Assembly: GCA_030248135.1 (NCBI GenBank)
Contig: JASANC010000262.1
Span: 1 to 36,556, forward strand
Length of the DNA stretch: 36,556 nucleotides
From: Theristus sp. LFF4_11
Lineage: Eukaryota > Nematoda > Chromadorea > Monhysterida > Xyalidae
Reading direction: 5' to 3'
The notes beneath the pieces were generated by a model. The model had not been told where the DNA came from and ran no database searches. It saw only the letters and a list, made by a program, of their open reading frames with translations. Within the stretch, counting starts at the first letter, position 1; every line of letters starts with the position of its first letter. Both the position numbers and the translations under genes were made by a program. This document shows, piece by piece, positions 11,601 to 21,529 of the stretch.

Positions 11601-12951
11601 GGTATGTTGCCCCTATCACTCACTACAGCAGAATATCTGAAAAACATGAAAAATCGACAAATGTGGTGAAATGCAGAGAATTAATTTAGCTGTTACAAAG
11701 ACCAAATGATGAACGTTGGTGATAACCCGAGTGTTCGCAACACAAAAAAAGATGAAAAAAACAATACGCACACACAACAGCTTGGAAATGCCGAATGCTC
11801 AATGGCATTTGAACAGTCTTTGAGCAAGCTGATGTTTCACTTCGAATCTTCTAGGGTGCGTGAGCGGTTCTGCTCAGAACAGATGCGAATTTCTCTTTTC
11901 AAATGCGAAATGTTTTTCTTTTTTAATTCACACAATTTGCCACTCTGCTTTTTTCACCATAGCAGATTGATTGTTTTCTGCAGTGAAAAATGCAATTCCA
12001 TTTTCAGTCGTTGCGGCCATCATGGTTAAGTGGACGGCAGAAAAGCAAGTCTGGTCTGCCAATTGGTGGGAACATGCGAATAAGTTATCTACAGTGGTTC
12101 GCCAATTTTGTACAAAATTCTATTTTACACCGCGTGGCGATACATCAGTTCACAAGTCGGTATGAGCAATGATAAACAGTGAGATTATGGGCGACCGTTG
12201 TTTTTCGTCAAAAATCGCTATTTTTTGAAAATTACACTGTAAAAATAAACTGAAACGTGTAAACCAAAAAATTTTTAATCACAAAAAAGCTCTCAAAGTG
12301 TTGTTCTAACAGTGTTCCAAATTTTAAGCCATGAGGTTCTTGCTACAGCTAAATCAACCCTCTGTATTTCTCCACATTTGTCGATTTTTCTTGTTTTTCA
12401 GACATTCTGCTGTAGTGAGTGATAGGGGCAACATACCGTGAAAAAAAAATAGTCAGAAAAACCTCCAACTGTTTTCTAATAGTGTTCCAATTTTCAGCTC
12501 TAAACACCTCAGCACACGCCAGTGAGAGCATTTTAGAATTGGAACCTTTTTTTTTGACTCACACTGTATAATGTAACATCGCAGCGTCTGTGCCGCACAC
12601 AGCCGTTTTTTCACTTTCAAACTTTTTTCTACGCCTATCGTGTTTACACAAATATTTTTCATCTGACAAGCCACAATTTTGTGTTATATCGTTACAACTA
12701 TTGTGTTACAGTTGACAACTGTGTTTTTCGACGAGCCGTGTTTGCCCTCGTCAAAGCCACCTTGCGAGAAGGTGCAGCTGGACATCGGCTTCACCATTTC
12801 GTACGTAACACTGACGCGCTCGCCGAATTGTAACCCGACGGAGCTGAACCACAGCCGCCAGCTGCCGTGGCGTCATCATTTACTTTACCCTTTGTTTCCA
12901 AACTTACCAAACAACGTCACGATGACCAATTGTGGACGTGACACGTTATGA
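8459..12951 (+). CDS. Gene 2, three 3' exons, unknown protein
   Basis: Exons 8459-8659, 10146-10382 and 12712-12951 are all open in one frame, all joined by phase-0 introns, and end at a TGA (12949-12951). Together they give 225 codons, lacking the start. The peptide is Cys-rich (CCYC in the first exon; EPC, PPC, PNC and TNC in the last) with possible N-glycosylation sites (NLT, NVT), consistent with an extracellular or luminal protein, but I recognise no family. The introns are 1.5 and 2.3 kb and are packed with transposon-derived sequence. No upstream exon or promoter was identified. Confidence 0.6.
8760..8829. repeat. Poly-G element fragment
   Basis: Runs of up to 17 G broken by TTAATGG and TTTATTGG end in GGGGGTAATACGG at 8826. 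This is the same terminus as the full element at 8956-9260 and looks like a truncated copy. A piece of the 149-bp satellite follows at about 8838. Confidence 0.65.
8956..9260. mobile_element. Poly-C/G MITE with CCGTATTACCCCC ends
   Basis: CCGTATTACCCCCATTAACC at 8956 is answered by GGTTATTGGGGGTAATACGG ending at 9260, with TA on both sides (8954-8955, 9261-9262). Subterminal blocks repeat C runs with AATAA/ATTAA spacers. The TA flanks suggest Tc1/mariner-type insertion. It lies in the first known intron of gene 2. Confidence 0.75.
9311..9445. repeat. Solo arm of the 1491-2608 element
   Basis: The stretch from AAAATATTATCTAGAAATGC through GGCACACGGATACAAGTATA aligns along its length with 1491-1620 at moderate divergence. 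No matching inverse arm is nearby. Confidence 0.75.
9614..9854. mobile_element. MITE, CCGTAAAGTCTTGCA ends, 241 bp
   Basis: CCGTAAAGTCTTGCATATAA on the left (TA before it) is answered by GCAAGACTTTACGG on the right (TG after it, a likely mutated TA). The interior holds TATAAGG/TATAAAAGG motifs. It lies in an intron of gene 2. Confidence 0.75.
10146..10382 (+). CDS. Gene 2, exon b
   Basis: This is 79 complete codons between CACAGACCCAG and the donor TCG|GTCAGT. It contains NPLDYCGKQIL, LDEVFEFADFRCD and ITPEIASQIL. In-frame acceptors exist after CACAG and after CCCAG, so the first two residues are uncertain. A transposable element begins 12 bases past the donor. Confidence 0.6.
10394..11392. 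mobile_element. TIR element with TCTCG repeat blocks
   Basis: GGGGTTGCCGCG on the left matches CGCGGCAACCC on the right. Just inside both ends are long blocks of TCTCG and GTCTCGTCTCG pentamer repeats, in the same orientation at both ends (10440-10560 and 11200-11380). Spurious ORFs rich in RDET/RHET translate these blocks. No target duplication was found. It lies in intron b-c of gene 2. Confidence 0.65.
11474..12566. mobile_element. Mariner-like MITE, 1.09 kb, TA flanks
   Basis: CAGGGTGAAGCAAAAAAAAG at 11474 is answered by the complement of CAGTGTGAGTCAAAAAAAAA ending at 12566, with TA on both outer sides. The arms extend about 205 bp with high identity. The ends are typical Tc1/mariner. 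No intact transposase was recognised in the roughly 670-bp interior. Confidence 0.85.
12712..12951 (+). CDS. Gene 2, terminal exon
   Basis: The acceptor is TTGTGTTACAG and the exon has 79 codons plus TGA. The peptide begins LTTVFFDEPC, contains PPCEKVQLDIGFTIS and PNCNPTELN, and ends NNVTMTNCGRDTL. GC-rich codon use stands out from the flanks. An internal GTACGT could serve as an alternative donor. AATAAA near 13137 is a candidate poly(A) signal. Confidence 0.6.
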   Translation: MTTVFFDEPCLPSSKPPCEKVQLDIGFTISYVTLTRSPNCNPTELNHSRQLPWRHHLLYPLFPNLPNNVTMTNCGRDTL

Positions 12952-13462
12952 TTCAGATTTAGCGTTGTTGTTTTTTGCTGGTTCGCACACGCTCAAGAAT
13001 TTACCTTTCGCGTTTCCGTTTCCGTTTCCAATTTTTTGAAAATCTAAAAGTACCTGAATATTTCTGAGCACTTATCAGCGGTCAGATACTAATTTTTAAA
13101 AAAAGTAACGGAAACGGTCACGGAAACGGAAGCCAAAATAAAATATTTCAGCGTGTACATTTCGGAATGCGCCTTTAGGTTTTTATCAATTTTAATCGAT
13201 GGGTTGATTTGATTGACACCGTTCAACAAAGATTCATCTACATACTTGACAATGCACGAGATTGAACTGAACTGAACTGAATTCCATTTGTTTTATTCAA
13301 CTGATAAACGTGAACTAAAAAAGAACATAACATACATATTTCCCTTCTTTTTCATTTCCTTTCTTTTTTATTAGCATTGGTCTCTGCTGCTTCTAGTCTT
13401 GCCTATTACCATTCCCTAGTCCCCCCGCATGGCCCGCCCCGGATTTTTTTAACCGATTTTTG
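12952..13462. other. 3' flank with a small inverted repeat
   Basis: CGTTTCCGTTTCCGTTTCC near 13012 is mirrored by GGAAACGGTCACGGAAACGG near 13110, forming a stem of about 120 bp that looks MITE-like. The rest is AT-rich with no exon signal. Confidence 0.5.
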
Positions 13463-14683
13463 CTGGCGCTTCTTTTTTAAAACGCACGCGCACCTCGCAT
13501 CCGCATGCTCATGCTCATGATCCACTAGCGCGCGTGCACACGCTCCGGCCTCAACAAAAACTTGTTCAAAACGCAATTGTTCTGACATCTTACTTCCTGA
13601 AAAGGCTTGGCTTAGGTTAGGATTAGGTTAGGATCACGATAGGCTTAGGATTAGGCTTTAGGATTAAGATTTGAATCAGGTCCATTTTAGCAATGTCCGA
13701 CAACGAGCGTGTCGGTTTTAAAAAAAAGGGCACCCCGCCCCGCACAGTCCCGTCCCGCCCGCAACCGAAAAGCCTGTCACCCGCCCCCACCGCCCACCGC
13801 CCTGTCAGTCACCCAATTATCTAAACAGCTGCATCTGCAGTTCAGAGCAGTAGCGAAAGTGCGGGGGGTGGGGGGGGGGTCCACACCTCCCCCCTCAGCC
13901 GAAAATCCTGCCCGTGCACGGGCAGATACCCGTGTACCCCCCTCCCCCCCTTTACCTCGACACGGGTACTAGACTCCCCACCCCCCTCCGCGAGAAAACA
14001 CGGGATCGCACCCCCCCCCCTCACGGTGGTCAATCTCATCTCAATTTTTTCCAAAAATACCGTAATTTTTGCATTTTTCTTGACGTTTGTGTCTGTCCCT
14101 GCATAGATTTTGTTGTTTCTGACCAAACAAGCAGCTTGTTTGCACAAAATATTCTTTATTTTACAAGAATTTCTGTGTTTTTCTGAAGGCAAAAATTTGG
14201 TATTGCCCGTGCGATCCCGTGCACCCCCCCCCCCTCACGAAATTTTTCTGCCAGTGCTCCCCCCTAAAGAAAATTTGCTGCCCGTGCACCCCCCCCCTCA
14301 CCGAGAAGGCACCTGACCCCCCCCCCTCTAAAATTAGGCAAACACCCCCCCCCCCCCTCACCCGAGGTCCCGCTTTCGCTACTGGAGGTGCTCGCCTCCT
14401 CTATGACGGTTGCCCTTCTTTTCTAAAAAACCGACACGCTCGTTGTCGGACATTGTTTAAACGGACCTAATTCTAATCCTACTCCTAAAGCATAATCCTA
14501 AGCCTAACATGATCCTAACCTAATCCTAACCTAAGCCAAGCCTTTTCAGAAAGGAAGATGTCAGAACAATTGCGGTTTTAACAAGTTTTTGTCGAGGCCG
14601 GAGCGTGTGCACGCGCGCTAGTGGATCATGAGCATGAGCATGCCGATGCCGCGTGCGCGTGCGTTTTAAAAAAGAAGCGCCAG
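13463..14683. mobile_element. Large inverted-repeat element, 270-bp arms
   Basis: The arms are 13463-13732 and 14411-14683. Shared landmarks in inverse order are CTGGCGCTTCTTTTTTAAAA, GATCCACTAGCGCGCGTGCA, TTAGGTTAGGATTAGG and CCGACAACGAGCGTGTCGGT. The TTAGG-rich block is part of the arm. A solo arm lies at 16320-16412 and its TTAGG-type block recurs at 17683-17722. Another element (13848-14384) sits in the centre. Confidence 0.85.
13848..14384. mobile_element. hAT-like element with poly-C minisatellite core
   Basis: CAGTAGCGAAAG at 13848 is answered by CTTTCGCTACTG at 14384. The interior has degenerate 35-45-bp units of C runs separated by TCACGAAATTTTTCTGCC-like spacers. The ends resemble the CAGTACCGAAG elements at 17600-19147. 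The flanking 8-mers do not match. It forms the loop of the larger inverted repeat. Confidence 0.7.
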
Positions 14684-16310
14684 GCTATAAGAAGCCCTCC
14701 GGGCTACATTATGAAAGAAATGCACATGCATCTTCATCAAAAATCCATTCCACTGGCACGGGTGCAGCGGCTGCACACGCACAGCATCTATCTATCTGTG
14801 GGGAAGTGTCGGGAACCAAACTGTAAAACTTGTCGATGCGGAAAATGGATTAGAAAACAAACCAAAACAATGAACTGATTCAATTTCTCTTTCAATTCAC
14901 CAGTTTTTATTGTTCCGAAGGCTGTGAGCTCTGTTTGTCTGTTCCCTCTTCCGCTTTCGTTACTGAATTGTGTTGTGTCTTTGTGTACTGCAACCAATTT
15001 CACGGACTGCCGTTGATTGATTTCCTTGATTGATTGATTGATCGATTGATTCAAAAAATGCATTGAGTTTTGAACGACGTTGCTAGAAAGTGGATTTAAG
15101 TTTTCAAAACAATAAATCAACTTTCAATTCTGATTCTGTCGCTTCAATGAAGTATGAGCATTGACTTTTGAGCAACAGTGATGAAAATGGGCTTTTATTT
15201 ATGAAGATTGGCCAAAATCAATTTTCAGTGATATTTTGCTGGTCTCTTGTGCCGCCCCGTTTGTTCAGTTCAGAGATCCTCCGAATTTCGTCTGCGATTG
15301 CTGCGTGTTCAGATTGTGCCCTGAGCCCGGTTTGCCTACTTTATTCAAAAAGCGTAAAATAAAACAAGCTTCAAATTTAAATTTTTGAAAAATAATTTTT
15401 TTTAAATTTATAAGTGTCTGGAAGTAGCAAAAAAACCAAAAAATCAACGTCGAGATTGTCTGAATTGCATTTGAAAACCGAAACGTGAACTTGAACTTGA
15501 GTTTTGAAAGAAAAACTCGTGAAACACGACGGCAATAATGAAAAAATAAAAAAGCAACAACCGACGACGACGTGACGAAGTGAAGAAACCACAAGGCAAG
15601 ACGCAAGACAAGTAGAACCACAACGACTGAATGAAATTGAAGGGAGCGGGTTAGGTGAGGGTGGTGACATTGAAAGTGAAAAGAGCTGACGACGATGATG
15701 ATGGAACGAGACGGTGGGAATGGGACGACAGTGACACTAGAGACAAACAGGCTACCGCTGGGTGAACGCAGCGTTTCACTGGAGGGTGTGTGACTTGATG
15801 TCGGCGGGTTGCTGGATTGAAAAAGTGAAACGACCTCATTCCAAGCAAAATCTGATCAACAATAAAAAATCACTTTTAAGAACGTGTACAAATCGCGCAG
15901 ATCTCCGGGGCACACATCGAAATCGAACGAGCGAACACGGTGATTTTTGGTGGCGTACAGAACGCCGTGGCGGTCACTCCCATTTGTCCGTGTTCGAATG
16001 GCGAATAAAGTTTGGTTTTGATTCGTTTTGCCAAAGCATTCAGTTTCATTCCTAGCATCAGAAAAAATTCTGTTTCGTTTCAAGCATTCCTTGTCGTTTT
16101 CCGTTGTAGTGGTGCCCACACCCCTTACTTCCCGTCCGTTCCCGTTCTCCTGACCACTTCTTAGTCTGCAAAAGTGCTTGTTCTCAACGTTTTTGTTCTA
16201 AAAACGACGGCCGTTTAATTTTGGATTCAACTTTGAAAAGAACTTTTTGTCCTGCAAGTAGCAACGTGAATGTTTCGTGTTTCGTGCATCTTTTAAGCGG
16301 TGGAGATCAG
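14684..16310. other. Stretch with no assignable gene
   Basis: At 14811-14860 one frame reads KCREPNCKTCRCGKW, a Cys cluster that might be a retroelement relic but is too short to assign. A GATT microsatellite lies at 15017-15048. The remainder contains short ORFs on both strands without splice or domain support. Confidence 0.35.
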
Positions 16311-16319
16311 AGCGTGCGT

Positions 16320-16412
16320 GTAACTGGGTGCGGAGCGTGTATTGCGCGCGATTGGATCATGAGCATGAGCATGCGGATGCGAGGTGCGCGTGCTTTTGAA
16401 TAAAGAAGCATT
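16320..16412. repeat. Solo arm of the 13463-14683 family
   Basis: GATCATGAGCATGAGCATGC with CGCGCGATT upstream and TAAAGAAGC downstream matches the outer part of the 14411-14683 arm. A hAT-like insertion begins 17 bases further on. Confidence 0.8.
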
Positions 16413-16428
16413 ACGAACCGCGCCAGCC

Positions 16429-17468
16429 TAGGGTTAGGGGCTTTGAAAAAAAAAATTTTTTTATTTTTTTTTCGTTTTTTTTTTAAATTTGGATTTTTTT
16501 TTCAAACTTAAAAAAAAATTTGAAAAATTTTTCTTCTACTTTGCTCTGAAAATTCGATTTATGGCATAATTTTTTGAAAGTTCAAACCAAATTTTCTTCC
16601 CAACTTCTTTGTGTGCTTAGGTACATGTCATTATTTGGTCATTTTGACCGACGTACTCCATGTTTTTCGATTTGGATGACTTCTAGAGTCAATTTTTAGC
16701 GTTGAAATGACTTAACTGAATTGAAATATCGTTTCAGAAATCGTTTTCTTGCAACTTAGAACATGTTTTTTCAGTCGGTAGGCCATGAGATGAACATGAT
16801 ATTTTGTTGATTGGCGTATGTTATAGGTCTACAATGGAGTTGTGCGATATATTGTTAAACAATTGGAGCGGAGATGTTGGTTAATACCACATCACACGAC
16901 CGTTTTTCAGATACCCGATAACATGGCCACATGTTAAAACTTGCGTGCTGAGCTAAACTAACGTGTTAAACTTGCGTCTGTCAGTTGCCCGCAACGTGAT
17001 CGCGAAATCATGGTACGTGTTTTCGATACGACGATTTGAAGAGTGGGCTCTCGCCATGTGGCAGATAGCATAGCTGGTTGAACCTGAAAGTAAGTGTCTT
17101 GGGGGGGGGGGGGGCGACCGGGTCGACAGGGGTTGCCGACTTAGCTACAGCAAACAGGAATTTTTGAACACAGTCAAATTTTGGTAATTTTCTAAAGAGG
17201 AACAACTAAGAACGGTTCAATATTCAAGTACACGTCGAAAATTGTCCTGTTTTACTGTTGAAAATGCAACTTTCCCTCGATGAAATGGACATAATTTCAA
17301 TAAAACACGATTTTCGCTCTTATAGTTTTCCGGATCGTTCTGAAAATAGTCTAGATGAACTCAGCTCGACGAGACGCTTCGAACAAACCTAACTTGTAAA
17401 AAAAAATTTTTTTTTAAATTTTTTTTTTAATTTAAAAAAAAAATCCGGATTTTTTTTCCCTAACCCTA
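16429..17468. mobile_element. hAT-like element, 8-bp TSD CGCCAGCC
   Basis: TAGGGTTAGGG at 16429 and CCCTAACCCTA ending at 17468 are inverse. CGCCAGCC flanks both ends exactly (16421-16428 and 17469-17476). Subterminal regions are long A/T runs. The core (16540-16770) is shared with 3230-3435. No transposase: a non-autonomous copy of 1040 bp. Confidence 0.9.
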
Positions 17469-17599
17469 CGCCAGCCTCTAGGACACAGGAAAGAAAAAAT
17501 ACAAAAACTAAATTGATACCTAACTAAATAAAAAAAACTAAACTAAATAAGAACATACCGTTAAAATTTTGATCGAAAATCAAAAAAATCACTTTTAAG

Positions 17600-19147
17600 C
17601 AGTACCGAAGATTTGTATACATACTTAAAAGTGATTTTTTTTTATTTCTGATCAGAGGTTGCTTGCAATGAGTCGTTGTAGGTTCCTAATCCTAAACCTA
17701 ATCCTAATCCTAAGCCAAGCCTTTTTGATAAGGTGAAAATGATCAATTTGGTTTTTGCATTTTTTTCTTTCCTGTGTTAAAGGGCAGGGGCACCGCTACT
17801 GCACATGCACCTGTTTTAATAATGATGCATTACGGTACCGAAGACGAGGGGGGGTGGCGGGGTACACCCCCCCCCCAGAGCACCCGAGACCTCCGCGTGG
17901 GGGGGTGGGGGGGGTCACGCGACACCCACCCCCCAAAACCTGACACTGGACCATCCACACCCCCCCTCGAAATTTGCTAGACACCCCACCCACCCCCCCC
18001 CCTACATGGACCTAAGTAACAGTGACACCCCCCAAAAATTTTCTCGGACCACCCAAAAATCATGAATTTTTGCTCAAAAATCATGATTTTTTTGTCTTTA
18101 AAGTCTATAATATAAGCTAAATATATGATAACTTGACATTCTTCATTGTAATTTCAAAGATTTTGCAGCAAAATTTAGCGTTTTTCCTTCAAAATTTAAG
18201 CGAAAAAATCTCATGGGTGGGGTGGGGGGTGTGCACTAGGGTTGTTAAAAAAAACAAAAATCGTCATTTTTGTTTTTTTTTTTTTAAAAAAAATTTTTTT
18301 TTTAAAAATTTCAAAAATCAAAGTTGTGCTAAATCAATCAGGGAGTCCGAAGAACCACATATGATATGCAAGCGCCTCCCGAATGACTCCCATATGACGG
18401 AACTTTGCAGATTTTGTTTTGGTGACCTCAATTACCCCTTTTCCAAACCGTCACCATGCCTCTTCTTGTGTTTTGACCTCCAAAACGTCACTAATTGTCC
18501 CCAGCTAAACTAATGCTAAAGTGAAGACAAACATACCGCCTTGAAATTCGATCAATTCTTCTGATGGTGTTGCGACGACACGACACGAAGCAGCAAGCAA
18601 CCAGACAACGTAGCGCTTGCAAACGGAGCAGCGAGCACAATCGGACGCTCTGCGAGGCGAATCGTCACCTTATCTGCATCGGAAATGGTAGGCCAAGCTT
18701 TGGGACGCTCAAAAACTTCATCGCAGATGTTGTCGTAGCCTAAAATCAGTCGGTAAAACGGCCCAAAATCGACTGCTAAAGGTTTTACGAGGTATAATCA
18801 AAGAAAATTTTTGTTGAACTTTCGAAAAAATTTGCCAAAATTGAGGTTTTCAGAGCATATTAGAGGAAAATTTTTCGAATTTTTAAAAAAAAAAAAAAAT
18901 CGGCATTTTTGTTTTTTTTAATCACTTTTTTTTTAAAAAAAAAATTTCATTTTTGTTTAACAACCCTAGTGTGCACCCCCCCCCCCAGAAAATTTTCTAC
19001 AATAGTGCACCCCCCCCCCATGGCCCACGCCTGGGGGGGGTGTCACTGTACCATGACTGACACCCCCCCACTGAAAAATTTTCGGCACCCCCCCCCCACG
19101 TGACGACACCCCCCCCCCTCGAAAATTTGCTTTCGCCTTCGGTACTG
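17600..19147. mobile_element. hAT-like element, TSD CTTTTAAG, G/C-run core
   Basis: CAGTACCGAAG at 17600 and CTTCGGTACTG ending at 19147 are inverse, with CTTTTAAG on both outer sides (17592-17599, 19148-19155). The interior has C/G runs alternating with GAAAATTTGC-type spacers, an internal copy of the terminus (GGTACCGAAGACGAGGGG at 17833) and a TTAGG-type block at 17683-17722. It is interrupted by the element at 18237-18968; without that, it is 808 bp. Confidence 0.8.
18237..18968. mobile_element. Nested hAT-like element, TSD GTGTGCAC
   Basis: TAGGGTTGTTAAA at 18237 is inverse to TTTAACAACCCTA ending at 18968. GTGTGCAC flanks both ends (18229-18236, 18969-18976). Long A/T runs lie at both ends; the core at 18320-18720 is diverged from but alignable with 20840-21240 (shared CAGGGAGTCCGAA and CGACACGA). 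It is inserted in the G/C-run element, so it is the younger insertion. Confidence 0.9.
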
Positions 19148-19155
19148 CTTTTAAG

Positions 19156-20232
19156 AATGCATATGATGACACAAATCGCCCATCTCTAGCCGAAATTGAC
19201 AAACATTGAAATTGAACCAATGATAACGTCGTCGTCGCTACGATACGGAGGACGAATGAAGAAGAGGAAAAATGTCGCACTCGCAATGGAAGAGCAGCAA
19301 CAAAATGGAAAACGAGCTGCAAAAGAACACGAAAAAAATCAGTCGTCAAATTCGGCAATTCATGTTCAAATTCCAAATAGTCACTGGCTGTGTAAAAATG
19401 AAACTACTCAGTCCTCCCGACGAAATCTCACCAGCAATTCAAGCACATGCTCACAAAAAGCCACCAGACGATCAGCACGACTGAATCAAAAAGCAAACCA
19501 AACAGCGCAAACGGTTCGCGTTTTATTGAAGTTTTTTTTATTGTCATTTTGATAAGGTCATTCTTCGCTTCGCTCAGTCAGTGCAATGCAATGGAGAAAG
19601 GGCAAAGGCCAATGATACAAACAGACGCGTCACATTACGAATTCACATTTTGCGTCTGGCGGACAGAAGAACCAAAGTCAGAACTGTCGGTTGCGTTGCG
19701 TTGCATGTTTCACTGGAGCAAACCTAAAGCATTTTTTTCTTCTTGCACGGCACCTGAGCTCAAAGAAACCATTTTTGCAGTGCCGCCACCGATCCGCAAG
19801 CAGGCTGCCACCGCAGCAGCCAACTCCGACAACCGGCACCGATGGTGAAAGCGGCGAGTCAGCCGTTGCCGTCGACGCATTGCGATTGGACGATCCCGAC
19901 ACTGTGCATGAGGAGACGACGTCGAGTTCGAGTTCCGCAGTTGTTGGGTGTGGCTTTGCATGTGTCGGGGCTGGTTTGCTTGCAGTCACCGATTTGTGTG
20001 CAAACAGAAACCATTGTTGGCAGGATTGAAACTGAGTTTGATACTGATTGAGTAATAGCGCACTAGTCAGCGGACAGCGTCACGTTCGGGAGTGTCGTTC
20101 ACTGCCCGAATGGCAATAATGATGGCCCGAATGATGTTGTTGCTGTTTTTTTTTGCAGTCACTCACAAGCAAAAACACAGGCTCATATTCGGTTGACGTG
20201 CGCGCTGCCGCAGTAGCGTCTGTTCATGACTT
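19156..20232. other. Stretch with a possible unassigned exon
   Basis: Around 19793-20030 the plus strand is GC-rich after the possible acceptor CCATTTTTGCAG. One frame reads through TTGTDGESGESAVAVDALRL and a hydrophobic stretch (VVGCGFACVGAGLLAV) to a stop near 20029. The minus strand is also open in places, so strand and reality are uncertain. No family recognised. Confidence 0.25.
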
Positions 20233-20768
20233 GTTGCAACTAGGGATGGAGCCGGTTCCGGTCCGGATTCCGGATTCCGGCGCCTAAAATTGGATCCGGT
20301 CCGGATTCCGGCGCAATTTTGCCGGATCCGGCCGGATCCGGCCGGAATGGCCGAGACCCGCGAATTAACCAGTTGATTCCTCCGTTTCAGAGCTGTTCAA
20401 TGGTTTGACAAATTTGTTTCAATGCTTTGTTGGTTTTGTTGTTGTGCATTTGACATGTGATCAGTGAGCGTTTCTTTAGTTTAGTGTTCTGTTCAATGGT
20501 AAATGGTTCACTGCTTTTGTCTTGAGTTGTAAAATTATGTGCAGCATCGTCCACTTTAAAAAAACGTGGCTGCCAGCTTTTGGCCGACGTTGTTGATGAA
20601 CAATAGCAGGTTTTTTTGAAATCAGCCATCTTCGTTGGTCATATTCAGTTAGCTGTCAAACAGTTGCTTTTTTGTGAGCCCCAGAACACCAGCGATTTTA
20701 GCGACATGTGTTACCGTGGGTGTGCGGGGGTGCCGTGATCCCCTAAAACCCGATAACCCCGTCCAACG

Positions 20769-21509
20769 TAGAGATGTCAAGAAAAAAAAATTTTCTATTT
20801 TTTTTTAAATTTTTTTTTAATTTTTTTTTTAAATGAAAGTTGTTCAGAATTTTTCAGGGAGTCCGAATATCACCATCTGAGGAGCCACCGACTTACCATA
20901 TGACCCCCACTCATATGGGAGGAGGGTGAAAATTTCAGACTTGGTTTCGGCGACCCCATTTTCCCACCGACGACATCACGTTTCGTGTTTTGCCTCTCAA
21001 TTCACCTCAAATAACACGGAAACAAGTTTAACAACAAACCGGTGTGATCATGCTGACGACACGAGGCGAAACAGCAACGAGCAACCAACGAAGTTACGCT
21101 TGCAGTGGCAGCCAGTGCAATTTCGACCTTTCGAGATCCTGAAAAACGATGCGTAAATGTGAGTTCTCTGCTTCTATCTCACCTTAGCGACATCGGAATT
21201 TGTTGAACCAGCCTTTGCGACGCTCAAGTACTTCAATGCGCGAGTCGATCATCACTCACCAAGGCTGAAAACAGTCGATAAATCAATCCAGAATACCACC
21301 TGCAGCGTTGAAGACTAAGTGACAAGGTAAAGTCAAAGAAAATTTTTGTTGAACTTTCGAAAAATTATGCCAAAAAGGGCATTTTCAGGGCACATTAAAG
21401 AAAAAATTTCAAAAATTTTTAATAAAAAAAATAAAAATAATGCTCATTTTTTTTACTTTTTTTTTAAAAATTTAAAAAATTTTTTTTTTTTTTGACCCTT
21501 ACATCTCTA
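20769..21509. mobile_element. Nested hAT-like element, TSD GTCCAACG
   Basis: TAGAGATGT at 20769 and ACATCTCTA ending at 21509 are the ends. GTCCAACG flanks both (20761-20768, 21510-21517). Long A/T runs lie next to both ends. The core resembles 18320-18720, so this and the 18237 element are members of related non-autonomous families. Confidence 0.9.
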
Positions 21510-21529
21510 GTCCAACGACGAATCCACGA

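Noticed and set aside
13610..13680. Possible interstitial telomere
   Set aside because: The TTAGG-like block is degenerate, short and repeated as part of inverted arms of a transposable element.
13842..14361. Gly- and Pro-rich ORFs on both strands
   Set aside because: They arise from poly-C/poly-G runs in the minisatellite core; no splice or start context.
15265..15670. Minus-strand hydrophobic ORF of 118 codons
   Set aside because: AT-rich low-complexity composition gives Phe/Leu runs; no domain, splice or neighbour support.
20387..20629. Minus-strand ORF of 80 codons (MADFKKTCYCSS start)
   Set aside because: It lies inside the hAT element against the transposase strand, without recognisable zinc-finger spacing; kept only as transposon sequence.
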